64,000 bases of DNA from Siphonodentalium dalli (GCA_032622095.1 CP136063.1:38850106-38914105); one strand, 5' to 3'. Positions 36,697-46,461 are shown, numbered from the stretch's first letter. Numbers and translations are program-made. Notes: generated from the letters alone by a model not told the origin.

Positions 36697-36877
36697 TGTG
36701 AGATTGTGATTATTAGATATACAGTATAGAAACAGTCTATAGATTGACAAAGGTGAAACAGACTATAGTGTGGTGCAAGGGGGTGAACAACCAAGATGGC
36801 CGTTGAAGGTGAAAGGAAAATAGTGTTTCCAGGTTGTTCATCCATAAGTATTTGATAACCAATCTACCCAAGTTTCA
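36697..36877 (+). repeat. Copia 3' LTR
   Basis: This 181-bp LTR is identical to the 5' LTR except for two single-base homopolymer deletions. It is followed by the target duplication TTCAC. Confidence 0.95.
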
Positions 36878-36955
36878 TTCACCACACAGCGAGTGGTAAT
36901 TTTATTTGGAATAATGATAAATTATTGAATTTAAAACAGAAACCGAAGTGCATAT

Positions 36956-37134
36956 ATACCCTTAGGGTAGCTAGTCCAACAAGTTAGACTTTCGGATTAA
37001 GAGGAATTTTAATATTTGGACGTTTGCGGACGTCTTAATCCTTCAGAAGGGTTAAGATATTCGTAATTAATGTCCAAATATTAAAATATATCTTAACCCG
37101 AATAGTCTAATTTGTTGGACTACCCTTAGGGTAT
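36956..37134. repeat. 179-bp foldback element with CCCTTAGGG ends
   Basis: Both ends carry ATACCCTTAGGGTAG, itself a palindrome, followed by AGTCCAACAA(G/A)TTAGAC and the inverted partner. The interior TTAATATTTGGAC also pairs. It is non-coding. Confidence 0.75.
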
Positions 37135-37479
37135 AAAGAATATGTACGTTTCCAGAATTGTCAACACTTTCAAATTCTTTATTTTGAGCCGCAACTGTCA
37201 GATTGATTTTATCTATTGTAATATTAACTGTGAATCAAGTAGACAAGACATAGAGCATAGAATATGCTTATTTTCAATAATTAAAATAACTATAAAAAAA
37301 GCAAATTTAAAAGCCGGTTGTGAATATTAGGGACCATTATTGAACGACAGTTATTTTATAGGAAAACAAGGGGTACGCATCTGAGATGCTTTTGTCGAGT
37401 TTTTTGGCAGTCGAACCAAACTTCTGCCAATAAGGTGCACAACCCCCGGGAAAAAAAGTTGGACGGTGGTATATTATTG

Positions 37480-38225
37480 CAATAGACCTATATACCAAAT
37501 ATCAATTGAATCCGTTAATATTTCATTGAGTTATCGCACTAACAGTGATAAAGTTATGATTAAAATAGACAAACTAAGACCCATAATTCCGGAAAAAAAA
37601 TTCGGACAAACCAGGTTTTCGAACTCATCCAAGATATTGTTTAAATCGGTTAATATTTCATCGAGTTAACATGCTAACAGTGATCACATTGCTAAAAATA
37701 GACAAACTAAGACCCATAACTCCGCGAAAAAAATTCGGACAAACCTGATTTTCGAACTCATCCGAGATATTGTTGCAGGAGACTCATATACCAAATATTG
37801 TTGAAATCGGTTAATATTTCATCGAGTTTTCGCGCTAACGGTGATAAAATTGCTAAAAATAGACAAACTAAGACCCATAACTCGCGAAAAAAATTTGGAC
37901 AAACCTGGTTTTCGAACTCATCCGAGATATTGTAGCAAGAGTCTCATATACCAAATATTGTTGAAACTGGTTAATATTTGCATGAGTTATCGCGCTATCG
38001 GTGAAAAACTTAACTATAAACCATCTAAGATGGATAACTCTTGTATAAAAGTTCGGACGTGACCCATTTTCTACAGGCAGTAAATAGTCATTGGGAACAA
38101 CTGCCATACCAAAAATGTTTTGAATCCGTTCACAAATGTCAAAGTTATAAGGCATTCTTTAGGTCCGCCCGCCCGCCGCCCACCCACAACCGTCCCTCGC
38201 CAAACCATAAGTCGAGTTTTTGAAA
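37480..38225. repeat. Tandem ~130-160-bp repeat ending in a GC-rich tail
   Basis: The phrase GACAAACTAAGACCCATAA recurs near 37568, 37701 and 37861. It is followed by AAATTCGGACAAACC and TTCGAACTCATCCGAGATAT, and later TTAATATTTCATCGAGTTA. The last unit runs into CCGCCCGCCCGCCGCCC and a GTCGAGTTTTTGAAAAACTCGAC-type hairpin (38212-38234). The composition is like the dispersed repeat at 51365-51690. Confidence 0.65.
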
Positions 38226-38228
38226 AAC

Positions 38229-38295
38229 TCGACTAAAAATTCCAAATAAAATACTAATTTTCCGGACAGGGGTCTTTGATCCATATTTATTATTT
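38229..38295 (+). repeat. Fragment of MITE family B
   Basis: It matches the right-terminal part of the 520-bp family (AAATAAAATACTAATTTTCC then GGACAGGGGTCTTTGAT). Only about 65 bp is present and no TTAA end is seen. Confidence 0.55.
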
Positions 38296-38299
38296 CATG

Positions 38300-38395
38300 T
38301 ACAGTAATGCTCTAATTAATCGATTTCTTAACCACAGCAGAATTATGGGTAACTTTAGGATTTAGTCAGAAATATGGCTTGTTGCCATTCATCGG
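38300..38395. repeat. Half-arm fragment of the 29684 palindrome family
   Basis: It carries ACAGTAATGCTCTAATTAAT, AACCACAGCAGAATTATGGG and CATTCATCGGAAAGCTC in the order of the left arm. The minisatellite begins where the palindrome centre would be. Confidence 0.65.
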
Positions 38396-38599
38396 AAAGC
38401 TCTTGGGGAGGGTTCTATTTGTAGACGACCATTCAGGCGATACCATACAGCAATGGAGATCTCGGGGAGGGTTCTATTTGTAGACCATTCAGGCGATACC
38501 ATATAGCGATCGAGATCTCGGGGAGGGTTATATTTGTAGACCATTCAGGCATTACCATAGAGCGATGGAGATCTCGGTGAGACTTCTATTTGTACACGA
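38396..38599. repeat. 56-59-bp minisatellite, left part
   Basis: About 3.5 units contain GGGGAGGGTTCTATTTGTAG, ACGACCATTCAGGCGATACC and ATATAGCGATGGAGATCTC. It is cut at 38599 by a hAT element and resumes at 40026. The unit is clearly similar to an internal part of MITE family B (31576-31625). Confidence 0.85.
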
Positions 38600-39301
38600 T
38601 AGGGTCCTGCGAATATTCGATTCGAGATTCGATTCGAAAGTCATATTCGATTCGAATTCGATTCGAAATTTCCAACTCGAAATTTCGAATATACACTGAC
38701 AAAAAAAGTAGGCTGTTTACGGATAAGTACACACGTCGATCTTAGCTGTTTCTGTGCCATATTATTTCCAAAAAGTATGAATATATGCAGCTTATAATAC
38801 TTATTGTACATCGCGAAAGTCCGCATGATATTAAATATAAGTATAGCCAGTAATTAGAGACTATAGGATGACTAAATGCATCTGAATTCTAGATTTGATC
38901 ATGGTAGCCAAAATCTCGGGGATCGCCGATGGACCGACGACGCACGTAAATTATAATAGCGATGAGACTGAGCAACGTTGTGATTTTACTATTTAAGTTT
39001 CATTTCCAAACAGGGGCGACAGGAAGATGGCCTATTTGGCCATGCCGCTCCTGTACAATATAATCATGTTTATATCTGAATATTTCAGTGTCAGCATTGT
39101 GTTTGTAAATATTGTACAAAATAAACAATCAATCAAAAAATGGCTAGTGTTATCCGCCGACTATACGTCTCAGATTCAGCGTTATGTAATATCGCTGAGA
39201 ATGCAAACAACATGTGTTCCCGGCGTCGAAAAGTGCACGTAGGCGGTGTTTACGTTTGATATTGACTTTCAGTTTCGGAGCGCTCATTAAAACTTGACAA
39301 T

Positions 39302-39470
39302 TTGTCGTCCGTTATTCATGTTTATTTTAAACACGATAAAAGCTGCATGATTGCATGCAGTGCTGGAACTTACACGTGTGATGAATGTAACATGGTATGT
39401 AAATCGCACGCGTCTGGGACAACGACCCATCTAAGCATCCAGCACTACATAAACAGGCTACCCTGCGACT
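39302..39470 (+). pseudogene. hAT transposase BED zinc-finger remnant
   Basis: The plus frame encodes SSVIHVYFKHDKSCMIACS, then YTCDECNMVC and THLSIQHYI. This fits the BED pattern: aromatic/hydrophobic VxxxF start, Cys-x2-Cys, and a His-x4-His spacing (T-H-L-S-I-Q-H). BED fingers form the DNA-binding N-terminus of many hAT transposases. No in-frame ATG opens it (the frame begins upstream of 39302) and no catalytic domain follows. It is a remnant that supports the hAT call. Confidence 0.65.
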
Positions 39471-39540
39471 GTTGTTGCATCTACAAGTTTATAACAACGA
39501 TTTGCAATTGTGCATGTACATGCAAACTCTTAAAATTGTG

Positions 39541-39771
39541 CGTGATTTTAATTCCGATAATCCGTTTGGTGGTTATATATTTAATCGTCGTGACGACCGC
39601 ATGGACGTTTTAATATTTTTTTTCTCTCGACAATTCTCAGTTGAAGTTAATAGTATGCGTGATTTTAATTCCGATAATCCGTTTGGTGGTTATATATTTA
39701 ATCGTCGTGACGACCGCATGGACGTTTTAATATTTTTTTTCTCTCGACAATTCTCAGTTGAAGTTAATATT
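39541..39771. repeat. Perfect 117-bp tandem duplication
   Basis: The sequence from 39541 (CGTGATTTTAATTCCGATAA) is repeated from 39658 without visible change over about 113 bp. As 117 is a multiple of three, both copies share a frame. The identity implies a recent duplication inside the hAT element. Confidence 0.85.
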
Positions 39772-39892
39772 ATCAGGAAAGATGGTTGATCGCCACATAA
39801 GTTATGATGAAACTTCATGGAAGTTCATAGAACGTTTCACAAATCGTCTAATCATTGACATTAAATTCCTAATTGAGAATGCAACACACAGG

Positions 39893-39985
39893 TATGATTC
39901 GATTCGATATTCGATTCGATATTCGATTCGATATTCGATTCGATATTCGATTCGATATTCGATTCGATTTCGTCGACTCGATTCG
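39893..39985. repeat. 12-bp subterminal repeat, ATTCGATTCGAT
   Basis: About five exact units of GATATTCGATTC follow one another near the right end of the hAT element, then less regular ATTCGATTCG words. The word is nearly self-complementary (CGAAT/ATTCG) and matches motifs at the left end, so it may have arisen by expansion of transposase-binding sites (inference). Confidence 0.85.
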
Positions 39986-40025
39986 ATATTCGATTCGATC
40001 AAAATCTCCAATTCGCAGGACCCTA

Positions 40026-40408
40026 GTACACGACCAATCAGGCGATCCCATATAGCGATGGAGATCTCGGGGAGGGTTCTATTTGTAGACCATTCAGGCG
40101 ATACCATATAGCGATGGAGATCTCGGGAGGGTTCTATTTGTAGACCATTCAGGCGATACCATATAGCGGTGAAGATCTCTGGGAGGGTTATATTTGTAGA
40201 CCATTCAGGTGATAACATATAGCGATGGAGATCTCGGGGAGGGTTCTATTGTAGACGACCATTCAGGCGATACCATATAGAGATGGAGATCTCGGGGAGA
40301 GTTCTATTTGTAGACGACCATTCAGACGATACCATATAGCAATGGAGATCTCAGGGAGGGTTCTATTTGTAGACCACCATTCAGGCGATACCATATAGCA
40401 ATGGAGAT
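40026..40408. repeat. 56-59-bp minisatellite, right part (~6.5 units)
   Basis: The same unit as at 38396-38599. Length variants come from GTAGACC versus GTAGACGACC. It runs directly into a fragment of MITE family B in the orientation expected if the unit came from that MITE. Confidence 0.85.
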
Positions 40409-40574
40409 CATTAAGCGATAATGAGTCAAATTAACGTTTATTTGTGGCAAAATTACACAATTAAATTTCTGATCTCTGTTAATAGTATTACCACTATTGT
40501 CCGTTAGCTAAACAACCACACGTCTTTAGAACAAAAAATATTCTAAATATAATCAATATTAATCGATAGAAGCA
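40409..40574 (-). repeat. Fragment of MITE family B, inverted
   Basis: It matches the inverted copy at 31435-31953 from AAGCGATAATGAGT through TTAACGTTTATTTGTG and CTGATCTCTGTTAATAG to ATCGATAGAAGCATT, where it is cut by the next foldback element. Confidence 0.75.
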
Positions 40575-40578
40575 TTAA

Positions 40579-41103
40579 GAGGGAGGTCAAGTAAATGATT
40601 TTGAATGGGGATTTCGATACAAATCTGCGGAGCAAAAGTTAAATAGTTGCACATACTTCAGAGTGTGACTAGATGTGGTATTGGAAACAAAAGGTATTTA
40701 TCTGGCGGGTCAGCTTGGAAATTTGGAAACAGGTATTTATTTATCTGGTATAATCAAATTTTGCAATAAATATATTTTTGGGAATTTTTTTCTGAAATTA
40801 AATCACATTTGAAATATCAATACAAAATTAAAAAAATAAAAACACAAATTATGATGGAAAAATTTCCATCATAATTTTGGTGTTTTTATTTTTTTAATTT
40901 TGTATTGATATTTAAAATGTGATTTAATTTCAGAAAAAAAATCCCAAAAATATATTTATTGCAAAATTTGATGATACCAGATAAATAAATACCTGTTGTT
41001 TCCAATACCACATCAGGTCAGTCAGAAGTATGTGCAACTCTAACTTTTGCTCTGCAAATTTGCATGGAAATCCCCATTCAAAATAGGTCACTTGACCTCC
41101 TCC
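40579..41103. mobile_element. 525-bp foldback element with TTAA target sites
   Basis: It is flanked by TTAA at 40575-40578 and 41104-41107. The ends are GAGGGAGGTCAAGT and the complement of GGAGGAGGTCAAGTG. Arms of ~260 bp pair almost throughout (AATATATTTTTGGGA, GAAATTAAATCACAT and others) and meet at GATGGAAAAATTTCCATC near 40862. It is non-coding and could form a very long hairpin. Confidence 0.85.
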
Positions 41104-41107
41104 TTAA

Positions 41108-42211
41108 CATTTTATCAGTGGAAGAGAGATAATTCTAGTTATATCCAAACAATATTATAGTTTTATAATCACATTTATTTTCTACATTTATTTGCCACAC
41201 CAATATAATAGCCTGGTTTACAAACATTTGGGATGTAAAAAGTAGATGCAAGAAAGGGAAACATATAAATTAAATTATGCATCTCTACCACAGTAATTGA
41301 CAAATTACAAAAAATAAATGCAAGTATTTCTTCACATAAAACTGAATAAATAATGAAAAGAAAATGTAAGCAAAAAAAAAAGTCTGACATCAAATATTTT
41401 TCTCGCCACTGACCACATGTTTGATGTTTCATATATTACTCAGCCTGAACAAACTATGTATATGAAACAAGCCACTAATGATTTTAGATGCCAGTCACTC
41501 AGAAAATGAGCTAAAATTAATTGAAATGTAACACAAGATAGCAGGATTTTGTATTTTTATTTGAAAAAATAATGCAAAAAATGACACTAATTTCACAATA
41601 CAAAAAAAACATTTGTGTGAAAATCTCAATATCAATCATTATGTCAGAACAATGGAAATACATTTAAATTAAGAGGGCTTCACCACAACGGTGCTCTATA
41701 AATCAAATGTGATGAGCCAGAGCCCCCAAAAGTAAAAAAAATATAAAAAATTGGTATGGAAAATTCTTTACATTTTTCGAACACGAAAAAATGGCTGGGA
41801 AGCAAAAGTGTCGCCAAAAATAATCACCCCTTGGAGTACATCAGACCTTCCCTTAGGCAATACAGAATATCTATCTATCTATTTGATACTCCATCGTCCT
41901 CAATGTGCTGAGGATTATGTGGAGGTCCAGGTGCTACCACAACCGAGTAACTTTATAACCCTGTGGCGACTCCAGTAGCGTTCTTTAACGGGCATACACC
42001 GAGGCGTGTACACCGGTCAGCCATTAATGTCCGCGCCCGATTGGACAGCGTACTGCACCCACAACAACATACCTGGACAAGTGTTGTAATGGGGGGGGGG
42101 GGGGGGAGTCGGTATTTTGCATTTGGATCTTTATTCACTGATCTCGATTGAGACTTTTCAGCCTGACAAACTTGGTGTCTGACAGTTCTGATTTTGTCAG
42201 AATACCCTGAC
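41108..42211. other. Unassigned DNA
   Basis: No gene is supported. A poly-G run of about 18 lies at 42090-42107. Confidence 0.4.
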
Positions 42212-42278
42212 AAGGTTGCGATCCCCGGTCCGACAGCACGAGAGACCAGTACGCTGCCTCTCGGCCCCTGACTTCCAC
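42212..42278 (-). repeat. Possible tRNA-derived SINE head
   Basis: On the minus strand, GGCCGAGAGGCAGCG followed by TGGTCTCTCGTGCTGTCGGA and GGGGATCGCAACC resembles the A-box/B-box layout of tRNA-derived SINEs. The B-box match is imperfect (8 of 11 positions to GGTTCGAATCC by eye). The downstream sequence (TGTCAGGGTATTCTGACAAA) would be the SINE body. Confidence 0.35.
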
Positions 42279-42439
42279 CGAATATGTGCCAGGGGACCCC
42301 AATCCAAAAGAGGCGATGGCAAATGATAGGAACCGAACCATTGGATTTACGAAGTTGTCAGAGGTTAATATTTTTACTACAGGTGTCCCCCAAAACCTCA
42401 GCTGTGATCCCTTATAAATTACCTTTTTTTGTATCACAA

Positions 42440-43831
42440 ACCAAGTCCAGTTCTGTTTCGGTTCGGCTTCTCACAATCTGATAGTCCAGCAATACCAGAT
42501 ATATATTTCCATTCTGTTATCTTGTCCATAACCAGGTCTGGGAAATGTGAAAAAACAGCTACAATAGCCGATATCAGCTACCCTTGCTGAATTCAGCTAT
42601 ATATTATACTCTCCACCCAGCTAGTTTTATGCATTGCGGCAAAAATGCTCAAAATCGCATCGAAATTAGGTTACCGACTGTACTATCTGTTTTCTCAGAG
42701 AACGATTGTGGAATCATTATCTTCGCAAAGTGTTGCCGAACTTCAGAAAAAAGGATAAAACTTTCATTCATATTAAATAGTATTGACCTATCCAGTTCAT
42801 TCAAGGCCATGCACTCTCTTTGTCAATAGGTATTCGTTAAAAGTTACTTTATTTGAAGTTTTCTTTAGGAAACAGAAGCGTACCATAATTTCCTATCCTG
42901 TCATTTTCGGAATCTGCGAGGAAGTGAATTTGATTGGCTGTTAATAACGTGCATGGAGGTTACATCTCGAGTAAGAGTAATCGTGCGAGTAGTAATTACA
43001 ACTTTCACCAAAAATATGGAAACTCATAGCAGTTTAACAAATCAACGTCCACACTCTGTGCTAAATATCTTTGAAATACCTGAAATAGTGTGGATATTTT
43101 TGTTCCGTATGTGTTATACAACGTGCATTGATGTCACACGCAATTCCATATTGATTATTTTGTTGGCATTTCGTGCGTGTAAGATATCACATTTGCTACA
43201 TGAACACGAGTGAGTACTAAGCAGCTTAATCCGATTTTTGTGAAGAGTACCCGAGTAACGCATTTTTTCAGAGTCATTCGTATCTGTCGGTTCCGACAAC
43301 ATTGGTCCACCTTTTACCAGAGTTTATACTGTCAATTAATTTTGCCAATGATTTATTAATTTATGATTTATTACATAGTAGTCTGCATACACGCGTTCGG
43401 TGGGTAATTATTCAGAATTATATTTCAGGTGGAAAATGAAAGGGGGGGGGGAAGCATTCAGTCTTGACATGTTAACAGAAAAATTTATAAATATACTAAT
43501 GTTAAATATAGTGAACTGTGTTCAAACATTCGTCAATGAATATGTATATAACGATACTACATTAGTGACTGTCATTCCAAAGCTGGCATGTCTGTCGGTC
43601 GAGATGCCATCAGCAGTGCGTACCTCGGAGATCAATTCTGTAGAGCGATACAAAGAAATAACATAAGCTACAATTTTTCTGTAAAAATGAATAGGCCTAT
43701 ACTAATATATACAGATAAAAAAAATTGTAAGACTATTTAATAGAAGATGACCAGGTCATTTACTGGGTTAATGCTATGCCAGTTAAGTTAATTTGGAACA
43801 ATTTGCGATGAAAATCCTTATAATATTTCAG
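42440..43831. other. Unassigned DNA
   Basis: Open frames (42953-43213, 43400-43666) show no domains or good splice pairs. A run of G lies near 43441. Confidence 0.4.
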
Positions 43832-44032
43832 TCAAAACGAAAAGAGTCTGAGATGGTTGAATTCGAGCACCATCAACCGAGAGCGACAAATCCGGGGAAA
43901 AACCTTGAAGGACAGGAAGCCCGGGCAAACAATCAGGCGAACGGGCCAAGGAAGGATGCTGAGCCTACATACAAAACAGACAGTTCAAGGCGGGCACAGT
44001 GTTTAAGCAAGAGGTTGCGCACACTTTTTTAA
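43832..44032 (+). CDS. Candidate exon, charged protein
   Basis: It is preceded by the acceptor-like TTATAATATTTCAG (AG at 43830-43831). The frame encodes SKRKESEMVEFEHHQPRATN, a Gly/Asn/Ala-rich middle (EGQEARANNQANGPRKDAEP) and RRAQCLSKRLRTLF before a stop. The composition is high-complexity and coding-like, but no domain is recognised. It lies on the plus strand inside the territory of the minus-strand gene, with the minus exon 44086-44308 just downstream. It may belong to the PHD gene at 46114, but no phase-matched join was established. Confidence 0.4.
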   Translation, partial: SKRKESEMVEFEHHQPRATNPGKNLEGQEARANNQANGPRKDAEPTYKTDSSRRAQCLSKRLRTLF

Positions 44033-44085
44033 AATGTGCGCATTACTAAATGTAAATTTTGTTGAACATCCATATATATACTCAC

Positions 44086-44308
44086 CAGCGTAGTTAACGT
44101 CACCATCGGTTATGAATCGGCAGCGCAATTCATTTACAGTTCCTTCGAGATAGAGATATAGCTTTACCAACGTCTCCTTTTTGCCACGTTTGGAACGTCC
44201 CCACATCTCAACAAAACGGACATGCTCATTTGTAGCTCCTGCCCGTTTCAATATCTCTATGTGCCCTTCGATCAAAACTGTAATCTCCGCCTTTGTTTTT
44301 GTTGATAT
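44086..44308 (-). CDS. Unknown minus-strand gene, exon 4
   Basis: The exon starts after AG (44309-44310) and ends at CTG before the donor GTGAGTATA. It encodes ISTKTKAEITVLIEGHIEIL, then ATNEHVRFVEMWGRSKRG and LYLYLEGTVNELRCRF, ending DGDVNYAG. The start phase (0) matches the end of exon 3, giving an uninterrupted join FVTQ-ISTK. The exon ends in phase 1, so at least one further exon should lie below 44086; I did not find it. No stops occur within it. I recognise no named domain. Confidence 0.65.
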
Positions 44309-44759
44309 CTTCAGATTTCATCCGATCTTCATAAATGAAATTGTGAAAAAAATGTAGACTCGTTTCAACATGCGATAATTTACTGACAGCCCTATTATCG
44401 TTTGATTTCTGTATTATTATTTATCACTATTCATCCAATTTTCCACGGTTTACTTTTCACCAGTATATCACACATGTACTCTTGATTGTATATTCTCAAA
44501 TTGGAAATGTGAGTACAGAATTATTATATTATTAATATCAGTGGAGTGGATATAAAGGGTCTCCGTTTGGGTTTTATCCTGAAATTTCAAACAGCACCCC
44601 CGCCCCCAATCAGATTTGAACCTAATTGAGGTTAACGAAAATCCTTACCACGCCCGGTATATCCAAGTTTTAACAATTGTATTCAAAGTCGGGGATCATA
44701 TGGACACCCCACCCCCCCCCCCCCCTGTAGCCATGTATGTGCGTAATATTAATATGTAC

Positions 44760-45011
44760 CTGCGTTACAAAGGTTTTTTGCATTGGAGCTGCACGAAAAT
44801 CCCACGTTTTGCCCACACATTCCCAAAACTGGCGTCTGTTCGTGACAGATGTTGTCCACATTGATGCTATCTCATCGTTCAACGATTGACCGCTTATGGA
44901 TATAACTGGTTTGCGAACCTTGAAACGAAATAATTCGCAATGATCGCACATAAATACGCGATTGTAACTTTTCGAAAAATAATAATGCATGTCATATGTC
45001 CCTTTATCAAA
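44760..45011 (-). CDS. Unknown minus-strand gene, exon 3
   Basis: This 252-bp exon (84 codons) is bounded by AAG on the acceptor side and CAG before the donor GTACAT. It encodes FDKGTYDMHYYFSKSYNRVF, CDHCELFRFKVRKPVIS, DEIASMWTTSV and WECVGKTWDFRAAPMQKTFV with no stop. A Cys-x2-Cys pair (MCDHC) suggests possible metal binding but no partner pair is visible. Both ends are phase 0, matching its neighbours. Amino-acid composition is clearly protein-like compared with the surrounding AT-rich DNA. Confidence 0.65.
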
Positions 45012-45242
45012 CTTCACAATATATATAGGAAGGGGGCATGTTAGGTATACAGTAGGTTATAACTCTGAAAATACTCGAGATAATACGGTACAATCTCAAA
45101 TTCTCTACTTAATAATGCAAATTGTATTCATCCAAAAGATGGCGTCCAAAACGGCCAACCTTAACTTTAACTCACAATTACGAATTAGTTGGCAAAATAA
45201 TATTTTAAATACAAGTCAACATAGAGAGACTACTACACATAC

Positions 45243-45380
45243 GTCAGACTCAGTGACATATCCAGCATCGCATAGTATTTTACGCCTATGAAAAATTTCC
45301 TGGCATAGATCAACGTTGCGCAGATTGGAATCCAGTTCGTCCGATCTTCTCCCGATATGTTTTTCGATGTTCTCTCTGAT
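45243..45380 (-). CDS. Unknown minus-strand gene, exon 2
   Basis: The 138-bp exon (46 codons) follows the acceptor TTGGCAG and ends GAC before the donor GTATGT. It encodes IRENIEKHIGRRSDELDSNL and LCQEIFHRRKILCDAGYVTE. Both boundaries are phase 0. Joined to exon 1 it continues DDLDE-IRENIEK, a smooth helical continuation, which supports the model. An alternative upstream acceptor (TTAATAG at 45399) would add six residues. Confidence 0.65.
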
Positions 45381-45455
45381 CTGCCAATAAAACGACATCT
45401 ATTAACAATTGAAATAGTATTCAAAGTTGGGTATACATTTTTATCTCTTGTTCAG

Positions 45456-45570
45456 GTCAACGAAATATGCAATCAGACAGATCTGAATTGCATATCTAGA
45501 AGTAGAGTGCCCCAATGGTGAAAAATACTATTATGCTACCGACAAGATGAAGGTAAAGCATGGACTCGAC
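45456..45570 (+). pseudogene. Candidate decayed exon on the plus strand
   Basis: The acceptor TTATCTCTTGTTCAG (AG at 45454-45455) and a strong donor GTAAGT at 45571 bound a 115-bp segment. One frame reads AYLEVECPNGEKYYYATDKM then KVKHGLD after a single TGA. It lies between minus-strand exons 1 and 2 and may be an upstream exon of the PHD gene. Confidence 0.35.
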
Positions 45571-45661
45571 GTAAGTAAACATAATTTGTCAACTTTATCA
45601 ATTAATTGTTCACATCTACATAAACATCAAACAAATCTAAAATTGTTCTTGTTGGACTTAA

Positions 45662-46060
45662 AGGTAATCAATCCGATTCGACGGTCCCATATCATCAGAT
45701 CCCAACAACAACATTTCTTAAATGTCGCTTCAGTTATCAGAACTGATTATTTGCCCAAAAATAATGCTAACCACAGTCAATTGACTCAATTATAGTATGA
45801 AACTCCCAAAACCTGTTATCTATCTACGTTTTGTTCAATGAAATGTTGCCAGTTGTCAATTATCTGACACAAAAAGCCACTGCATTTTGGACGTATCCAT
45901 CTGCATCCGCTATCTGGTCACATAATTACTTTTCGTAGATAGTTTACTGGGCCACTTAAAATTTAAATAATAGATTTAAAACATTGATATCTTATCACTC
46001 CTAGCATTGATGGGTGGGTTCCTCGACTCTAATCAAATATTTTTTGTGTTTGAACTCTGA
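45662..46060. mobile_element. Degraded copy of TTAA MITE family A
   Basis: After TTAA at 45658-45661 it starts AGGTAATCAATCCGAT. Near 46010-46035 it carries GATGGGTGGGTTCCTCGACT and AATCAAATATTTTT as in the other copies. The right terminal repeat is not recognisable. Confidence 0.6.
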
Positions 46061-46113
46061 ATTCATGCATGATAGATTGACTATAACTATTCATTGTTCC
46101 CTTTACATTTCAG

Positions 46114-46461
46114 AATGCGAGTGTGGTTAGCAATGAATCGTCTGTTGAGACAGGAAGGGGTGTGAATGTCGAACCTGGATGGATGTTCCGTTCCGTCCAC
46201 TAGCACAAATCCTCCATCGCCCATTAATATCAGGACACATGTCAGTCGCAAAACTCAATCATCGGAGGATTTTATATCGAGGGACAGAATATGTGGCGTC
46301 TTGTGGGCCGACAAGACCGAAGAGCAGGAGAACGTGGATTGGATGCGAGAATCCGGACAAAACTTGTAACTATTGGGTACACGCCGCCTGTCAAGGCTTC
46401 CTCTGATGGATCCCCAGAGTGCAAAAGATTTGAACTTACATTTTCTATGTTACGAACACAG
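46114..46461 (+). pseudogene. PHD-finger gene, penultimate exon (frameshifted)
   Basis: The acceptor CCCTTTACATTTCAG (AG at 46112-46113) opens the exon and the donor GTAAAC at 46462 closes it. Three frames together give CGV-C, ADKTEEQENVDW, IGCEN, CNYWVHAACQGF, MDPQSAKDLNLHF and LCYEHR. This is the second half of a PHD zinc finger (Cys-x2-Cys, Trp-x2-Cys, W-H-x2-C, x-F-x-C-x2-H-like ending), a fold that reads histone tails. An extra T splits the first CxxC pair, and shifts occur near 46335 and 46400. It is probably a pseudogene, unless the shifts are sequencing errors. Confidence 0.6.

Larger units (their letters stand above)
33586..36877 (+). mobile_element. Ty1/copia LTR retrotransposon, complete ends, internally deleted
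   Basis: The 3.3-kb element has 183- and 181-bp LTRs starting TGTGAGATTG and ending AAGTTTCA. It is flanked by a perfect 5-bp target duplication TTCAC (33581-33585, 36878-36882). A primer-binding site for initiator Met-tRNA follows the left LTR, and a purine tract precedes the right LTR. The domain order gag, integrase C-terminus, reverse transcriptase, RNase H identifies the copia group. The zinc knuckle, protease and integrase catalytic core are missing, and four frameshifts plus one stop break the rest. The two LTRs differ only by two single-base homopolymer indels, so insertion was recent. Confidence 0.95.
38600..40025. mobile_element. hAT element inserted in the 56-59-bp minisatellite
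   Basis: The 1426-bp element starts TAGGGTCCTGCGAAT and ends with the exact complement. It is flanked by a perfect 8-bp duplication GTACACGA (38592-38599 and 40026-40033). Subterminal regions are packed with ATTCGATTCGA words. The interior holds a BED zinc-finger fragment and a 117-bp tandem duplication. The termini match the element at 8568-9718. Confidence 0.9.

Noticed and set aside
44670-44759. Extension of minus exon 3 to HINITHIHGYRGGGGWG
   Set aside because: This part lies beyond a good donor (CAG-GTACAT) and translates a poly-G/poly-C tract. The phase-matched splice to 44308 is better.
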